From NCBI RefSeq assembly GCF_934202865.1, contig NZ_CAKPYL010000012.1:1-27732 (forward strand): 27,732 nucleotides of DNA. The letters are read 5' to 3'. Each line of letters opens with the position of its first letter. Positions within the stretch are counted from its first letter, which is position 1. The DNA comes from an uncultured Fenollaria sp. (GTDB lineage: Bacteria > Bacillota > Clostridia > Tissierellales > Peptoniphilaceae). The position numbers and the translations under genes were made by a program. Positions 23,994 through 27,732 of this stretch are shown here, piece by piece. The notes beneath the pieces were generated by a model. The model saw only the letters and a list, made by a program, of their open reading frames with translations. It searched no databases and was not told where the DNA came from.

Positions 23994-24488
23994 ATGGATG
24001 TATTAGGTCTTATTGATGAGATTGAGGACATTGTTGAAACAGCGGGTTCTCTACCTCTAACAAGTAAGGTTTTAGTTCAAAAAGAAGAATTACTAGACAT
24101 TATAAGCGAGTTAAGAATAAAACTTCCAGATGAAATAAAACAAGCTGCATGGATCAAAGAAGAAAGAGAAAGAATTATAAGCGAAGCAAATAAAGATGCA
24201 GAACAAATCATTAAAGAAACAAGATTAAAACTAGAAGAGCTTGTAAGCAAAGAAGAAGTTTTAAAAGAAGCTAATGAAAGAGCAAAAGACATTATGAACA
24301 AAGCACAAATTGCTTCAACAAACTTAAAGCGCTCTTCACTTGAATACTCTGACAAGCTTCTAATGAACGCTCAAGAAAACTTAAAAGACATGATTACTAC
24401 TTTGAACGAAAACAGAACAGAGCTTAGAAAGATGTCAGCTTCTGTTAGCCAAGAAAATCACGTAGCACAAGAAAAAGAAGAAAAGTAA
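23994..24488 (+). CDS. DivIVA/SepIVA-like coiled-coil protein of unknown function
   Basis: The 164 residues contain a short N-terminal head (LGLIDEIEDIVETAGSLPLT, then SKVLVQKEELLDII and LPDEIKQAAWI) and a long charged helix from about 50 to 160, probably a coiled coil. It contains repeated Ala/Glu/Lys patterns such as SEANKDAEQIIKETR. There is no signal peptide or membrane segment. The head resembles, from memory, the start of mycobacterial SepIVA (a septum factor), and clostridial homologues after coaD are often mislabelled as an ATPase or ATP synthase subunit. A role in cell division or envelope organisation is inference. It is last in its operon, just before the terminator. Confidence 0.7.
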   Translation: MDVLGLIDEIEDIVETAGSLPLTSKVLVQKEELLDIISELRIKLPDEIKQAAWIKEERERIISEANKDAEQIIKETRLKLEELVSKEEVLKEANERAKDIMNKAQIASTNLKRSSLEYSDKLLMNAQENLKDMITTLNENRTELRKMSASVSQENHVAQEKEEK

Positions 24489-24532
24489 AAAAATAAATGC
24501 GAAAGTACATAATTACCTTCGCATTTATTTTT
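24489..24532. terminator. Bidirectional intrinsic terminator between the coiled-coil gene and lpdA
   Basis: A 15-bp stem, AAAAATAAATGCGAA with TTCGCATTTATTTTT, encloses a 14-base loop that can itself pair GTA with TAC. The stem begins right after the TAA of the upstream gene and runs into a T-rich tract on both strands, so it can end transcription from the coaD operon and from lpdA, whose stop is 16 bp away. Confidence 0.88.
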
Positions 24533-24547
24533 TTATTTGTTTTATAA

Positions 24548-25942
24548 TTATTTTGCCATTGGCGAGTTTGTTGACTTGCCTTCAAGCGATTCAATTGCGT
24601 CCTTAAATACTTCGGCAATAGTTGGGTGAGCATATATCATATTTGATAAGTCTTCAACACTTAGACCATTGGCCATAGCTATAACAGCGTAGTGGATCAA
24701 TAGGTCAGCGTCCTTACCGATGATGTGGCAGCCTAAAATCTTCTTGTGATCCTTTGTTGATAGTATCTTTATAAAGCCTTTAGTTCCACCAACTGCAAGT
24801 GCCTTGCCATTGGCTTGGTACATGGACTTTGCTTTGTCATACTCAATGCCTTCTTTTTCAAGTTCTTGTTCAGTCTTACCAACTTGAGCAAGTTCTGGAA
24901 CTGTGTATAATACAGCTGGAACTATTGATAGATCAGTTTTTGGCTCAAGTCCAGATAACTTTTCAACTACGTGGAAGCCTTGAGCTGTAGCAAAGTGAGC
25001 TAATTGAGTGTTTTTGTAGATAACGTCGCCTATAGCGTAGATATTGTCGTTTGATGTCTTTAAGTTTTCATCAACTAAAACGCCGCCGTCCTTTGTTTCA
25101 ACTTTAGCTGCTTCAGTGTTAAGACCATCAGTATTGCTTGCTCTTCCTAAAGCAACTAATACATATTCAGCTTCATAATCTTTTAAAGTATCTTTGCCTA
25201 CCATTTGAGTAGTTACTTTAAGCATATCGCCAGCTTGCTCTATCTTTTTAGAGTGTTGCTTTGTAGCGAACTTAAGATTAGGGTTCTTTAATATTGATTG
25301 TAATCTCTTTTGTATTTCAATATCTGCTGTCTTGAACATATTGTTACCGATAACAGTTACTTCAGTACCAAAGCTTGCGTAGATAGTAGCAAATTCAAGG
25401 CCTATAACGCCTGTACCTATAACTATCATTGATTTTGGTATTTCTTTTAAACTTAGTAGAGTAGTTGAGTTTAAAACCTTTGGTAGATCACATCCTTCAA
25501 GTGGCTTGATGTCCTTTGATCCAGTAGCTATGATGCACTTATCAAATGTAACGTTTTCTTCACCGCCATCATTTAAAACTACTTTTACTTCATTTTCGCT
25601 AACGAAAGAAGCAGTACCCTTTAAAAGCTTGATATTGTCATAAGTTGAGATTAAATATTCGATCCCGTCTCTAAGTTTAGTCATAACATCTTGTTTTCTT
25701 TGGTAAATCTTTTCAGTATCAAGACCATATCCATCAACTTTTACGCCAAATTCTTCAGCATTTTGTACTTCGCTGTAGAAATCAGCTATCTTAACCATAG
25801 TCTTAGTAGGTATACAGCCAATGTTTAGGCAAGTACCACCAAGTAAGTTCTTTTCAACAAGAACAACATCATTTTCTAGTTGAGCAGCTCTGAAAGCGGC
25901 TTCGTATCCGCCAGGACCTGCGCCGATAATTAGTAATTTCAT
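24548..25942 (-). CDS. lpdA: Dihydrolipoyl dehydrogenase (E3)
   Basis: This FAD flavoprotein reoxidises dihydrolipoamide with NAD+. The 464-residue product has the FAD-binding GAGPGGYEAA (7-16), the redox disulphide C38/C43 in GGTCLNIGCIPTK, the NAD-binding GTGVIGLEFATIYASFG, AIGDV, and the C-terminal catalytic H439 and E444 (HPTIAE). It has no N-terminal lipoyl domain. No E1, E2 or glycine cleavage gene is adjacent, so its complex (pyruvate or other 2-oxoacid dehydrogenase, or glycine cleavage) cannot be named. It has its own promoter and AGGAGG site. Confidence 0.94.
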   Translation of the reverse strand: MKLLIIGAGPGGYEAAFRAAQLENDVVLVEKNLLGGTCLNIGCIPTKTMVKIADFYSEVQNAEEFGVKVDGYGLDTEKIYQRKQDVMTKLRDGIEYLISTYDNIKLLKGTASFVSENEVKVVLNDGGEENVTFDKCIIATGSKDIKPLEGCDLPKVLNSTTLLSLKEIPKSMIVIGTGVIGLEFATIYASFGTEVTVIGNNMFKTADIEIQKRLQSILKNPNLKFATKQHSKKIEQAGDMLKVTTQMVGKDTLKDYEAEYVLVALGRASNTDGLNTEAAKVETKDGGVLVDENLKTSNDNIYAIGDVIYKNTQLAHFATAQGFHVVEKLSGLEPKTDLSIVPAVLYTVPELAQVGKTEQELEKEGIEYDKAKSMYQANGKALAVGGTKGFIKILSTKDHKKILGCHIIGKDADLLIHYAVIAMANGLSVEDLSNMIYAHPTIAEVFKDAIESLEGKSTNSPMAK

Positions 25943-25989
25943 ATATGTCCTCCTTTATATATATTATTTATTTTATTCCTAACATTTTA

Positions 25990-26018
25990 ATTATATCATA
26001 TAATTTGCTATTTCTTAA
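25990..26018 (-). promoter_or_regulatory. lpdA promoter
   Basis: On the minus strand TGATATAAT (25990-25998) is an extended -10. TTAAGA (26013-26018, 4/6 match) lies 17 bp upstream and overlaps the last codons of tmcAL. There is no terminator between tmcAL and lpdA, so lpdA can also receive read-through. Predicted leader is about 40 nt. Confidence 0.65.
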
Positions 26019-27177
26019 GAGTTTTTTCTATACTTTGTAAATTAATCTTGTAAGCATCTTTTACATTCATGCCCTTCATCAGATAATAAATTTGATCATT
26101 GTTTATCAATATCTCAAGGTCTAGCTTGCTCTCATGACTTAAATTATCAAGATCTTTGTACTTGCTAATGATATTTACATCGCTACGCTTTTTTATCTCT
26201 CTTAAAACTTTTTTTCCTTTTTCATTTGCACATAAAGGTATTATAAAATCATATTCTTTGTCTCTTGAAACATTATCTTTATATATATTTAATAGCATAG
26301 CAAGCATAAATCTATTGATCTTGCTCCTTGAAAAGTTTTTTCTGGCTACCATTTCCATAAATTCATTATAGCTCTTCGCCTCGTAGATGTATTTTTTAAT
26401 ATAGTTTACAGCGTCTTCATCATATTCAAAATACATTTTAAAATTCTTTTCTCTTATGAAAATGGATTTGATATAGGAAAAATATTTTTCTAAGTCAATA
26501 ATTTTTTCTTGGGGAAGTGCTGGGACTAAATCACTCACATCTTCACCCTTATATATAAGAGAGCGTATATGGCTTGCGCTTGCTACGCCGCCATCATTGC
26601 ACTCGTCGTTATAATGAGGGCCATGTCTTTGCACGGCGAATGGCTTCATAGCGCTCTTCGTTTCATCGAGAGCACTTATATACTTATAAGCAAGTATATT
26701 ATTTGATTTATTCATAATATCCGTCGTAGTAAGTTCATTAAAGCTTAAAGCGTAAGCCCTTGAGAATGAAAGACCACTCGACAAAAGCTTTTTAATTAGC
26801 TCATCAAACTTACTTTCATTTGCCTTCATCATTTCGTGTGCCTTACTAAGAGCGTCTATACCATCTTCGCTGCCAAAGCTTAGGCAGTCAATTACGTTTA
26901 GCTTATTTAGTATGTTCACAGCATTTTTTGCAAATATATCTGCAGGTGCTATAGAAGAGAAGACGGGCAGCTCAAGAACAAGGTCACAGCCATATTCACA
27001 GGCAATCTTAGCTCTTTCATACTTGGTAAAGGCACTAGGAAGGCCTCTTTGCACAAAATTGCCACTCATCAGAGCGACCACTGCATCGACGCCTAGAGCT
27101 TCTTTTGTTTTATTTATATGATAGATGTGGCCATTGTGAAATGGATTGTACTCAGAAATGATTCCGACTATTTTCAA
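26008..27177 (-). CDS. tmcAL: tRNA(Met) cytidine acetate ligase (TmcAL/YlbM)
   Basis: TmcAL makes N4-acetylcytidine at the wobble base of elongator tRNA-Met, using acetate and ATP. The product (389 residues from TTG) begins MKIVGIISEYNPFHNGHIYH with the nucleotidyltransferase HNGH at 14-17. MSGNFVQRG, AKIACEYGCDLVLELPV and LSFGSED follow, all family motifs. A longer frame starts at GTG 27204 but adds a lysine-rich stretch without a ribosome binding site. TTG (27175-27177) has GAAGGG six bases upstream and restores the family N-terminus. It is divergent from ackA, an acetate-metabolism gene. Confidence 0.92.
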   Translation of the reverse strand: MKIVGIISEYNPFHNGHIYHINKTKEALGVDAVVALMSGNFVQRGLPSAFTKYERAKIACEYGCDLVLELPVFSSIAPADIFAKNAVNILNKLNVIDCLSFGSEDGIDALSKAHEMMKANESKFDELIKKLLSSGLSFSRAYALSFNELTTTDIMNKSNNILAYKYISALDETKSAMKPFAVQRHGPHYNDECNDGGVASASHIRSLIYKGEDVSDLVPALPQEKIIDLEKYFSYIKSIFIREKNFKMYFEYDEDAVNYIKKYIYEAKSYNEFMEMVARKNFSRSKINRFMLAMLLNIYKDNVSRDKEYDFIIPLCANEKGKKVLREIKKRSDVNIISKYKDLDNLSHESKLDLEILINNDQIYYLMKGMNVKDAYKINLQSIEKTLKK

Positions 27178-27204
27178 CTTTTTCCCTTCTTTCTTAAAAA
27201 ACAC

Positions 27205-27233
27205 TTGAAATTTTCTACAATTTATTATATCAT
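27205..27233 (+). promoter_or_regulatory. ackA promoter
   Basis: TTGAAA (27205-27210) and TATCAT (27228-27233) are spaced exactly 17 bp, both close to consensus. Initiation near 27240 leaves a leader of about 32 nt before ATG 27272. The -10 overlaps the oppositely directed tmcAL -10, and the -35 lies within the predicted tmcAL leader. Confidence 0.65.
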
Positions 27234-27253
27234 ATATGTGTATGATTTGTTAA
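27224..27253 (-). promoter_or_regulatory. tmcAL promoter
   Basis: On the minus strand TTAACA (27248-27253, 5/6 match) lies 18 bp from TATAAT (27224-27229), which is preceded by TGA to make an extended -10. Predicted initiation near 27217 gives a leader of about 40 nt to the TTG start, and would leave too little room for a ribosome binding site at GTG 27204. Confidence 0.65.
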
Positions 27254-27271
27254 ATATTTAGGGAGGTAAAA

Positions 27272-27732
27272 ATGAAAATATTAGTAATTAATTGCGGATC
27301 ATCATCATTAAAGTATCAATTAATGAACATGGATGACGAAAGCGTAATCTGTAAAGGTTTAGTAGAAAGAATCGGTATTGAAGGCTCTAAGCTTACTCAC
27401 AAAGTTGAAGGAAGAGAAAATTTTGTAGTAGAAGAAGCTATGAAGGACCACAAGGCAGCTATGAAGCACGTATTTGACGCACTTGTTGACAAAGAACACG
27501 GCGTTGTTGCTTCACTTGATGAAATCGACGGTATCGGTCACAGAGTACTACATGGTGGTGACAAGTTAACTGACTCAACTCTAGTAACTGAAGACGTTAA
27601 GAAGACTATCGAAAAGTTCATCTGCTTCGGACCACTTCATAACCCAGCAAACCTTATGGGTATAGAAGCTTGTGAAGAGCTTGTAAAGGGCAAACCAAAC
27701 GTTGTTGTTATGGATACAGCCTTCCATCAAAC
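27272..27732 (+). CDS. ackA: Acetate kinase, N-terminal part (3' end outside window)
   Basis: AckA interconverts acetyl phosphate and acetate with ATP formation, the main substrate-level ATP step of many fermenters. ATG 27272 follows GGGAGGTAAAA. The 153 visible residues carry the family motifs: [39 protein letters not shown] and [10 protein letters not shown] at the window edge. FGPLHNPAN replaces the more usual LAPLHNPAN. The frame is open to the last base, so the stop is outside the window. Aspartate codons favour GAC (8 of 11 counted), which fits a highly expressed gene. Confidence 0.95.
   Translation, partial: MKILVINCGSSSLKYQLMNMDDESVICKGLVERIGIEGSKLTHKVEGRENFVVEEAMKDHKAAMKHVFDALVDKEHGVVASLDEIDGIGHRVLHGGDKLTDSTLVTEDVKKTIEKFICFGPLHNPANLMGIEACEELVKGKPNVVVMDTAFHQ

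Noticed and set aside
23994..24488. ATP synthase subunit b/E or an ATPase
   Set aside because: It has no transmembrane anchor, no nucleotide-binding motif and no ATP synthase neighbours; the likeness is only a generic coiled coil.
24799..24990. Antisense open frame inside lpdA, and similar antisense frames in rqcH, prkC, fakA and others
   Set aside because: They are low-complexity Leu/Ser-rich translations of the opposite strand, without ribosome binding sites or family similarity.
1..27732. Mobile elements, CRISPR, defence islands, T-boxes, riboswitches, tRNA or rRNA
   Set aside because: No transposase, integrase, repeat-spacer array, T-box or riboswitch motif, or tRNA cloverleaf was seen; coding density and gene order are those of conserved core chromosome.

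Overview
This window is a compact, low-GC, housekeeping stretch of a Gram-positive (Bacillota) chromosome. Gene content and order match the ylmH/lspA/ylo region of Bacillus subtilis and its clostridial counterparts. Features such as the YugP-type protease between fmt and rsmB, and tmcAL divergent from ackA, fit an anaerobic Clostridia/Tissierellia-type organism. Genus cannot be determined by eye. I saw no mobile element, CRISPR array, rRNA, tRNA, phage gene or defence system.

Layout: (1) 1-1666, plus strand: end of ylmH, then lspA and rluD. (2) 1650-3362, minus strand: rqcH, overlapping rluD tail to tail. (3) 3482-18348, plus strand: a 16-gene run with no gap above 12 bp: yicC-remA-gmk-rpoZ-coaBC-priA-def-fmt-yugP-rsmB-rlmN-prpC-prkC-rsgA-rpe-thiN. 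It starts from an extended -10 promoter and ends in a set of hairpins. (4) 18483-18674, minus strand: rpmB alone, with its own promoter and a strong terminator. (5) 18906-24488, plus strand: yloU(Asp23)-fakA-recG-rsmD-coaD-SepIVA-like coiled-coil gene, ending in a bidirectional terminator. (6) 24548-27177, minus strand: lpdA and tmcAL, each with its own promoter. (7) 27272 to the window end, plus strand: the start of ackA.

Functionally the window covers translation and its quality control (def, fmt, rsmB, rlmN, rluD, rsmD, rsgA, rpmB, rqcH, ylmH, tmcAL), replication restart and recombination (priA, recG), nucleotide and cofactor supply (gmk, coaBC, coaD, thiN, rpe), transcription (rpoZ, remA), PASTA-kinase signalling (prpC/prkC beside rsgA), envelope and lipid functions (lspA, fakA, yloU) and acetate metabolism (ackA, with acetate-using TmcAL divergent from it).

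No clearly new biological system is visible. The points most worth a second look are the overlapping divergent tmcAL/ackA promoters, a shared TGnTATAAT promoter type, the mirror-image rqcH/yicC promoter region with very short leaders, three tandem hairpins between thiN and rpmB, and a small DivIVA/SepIVA-like coiled-coil protein downstream of coaD. Several start codons were reassigned: rluD 752, yicC 3482, prpC GTG 13433, rpmB 18674, yloU 18906 and tmcAL TTG 27177.
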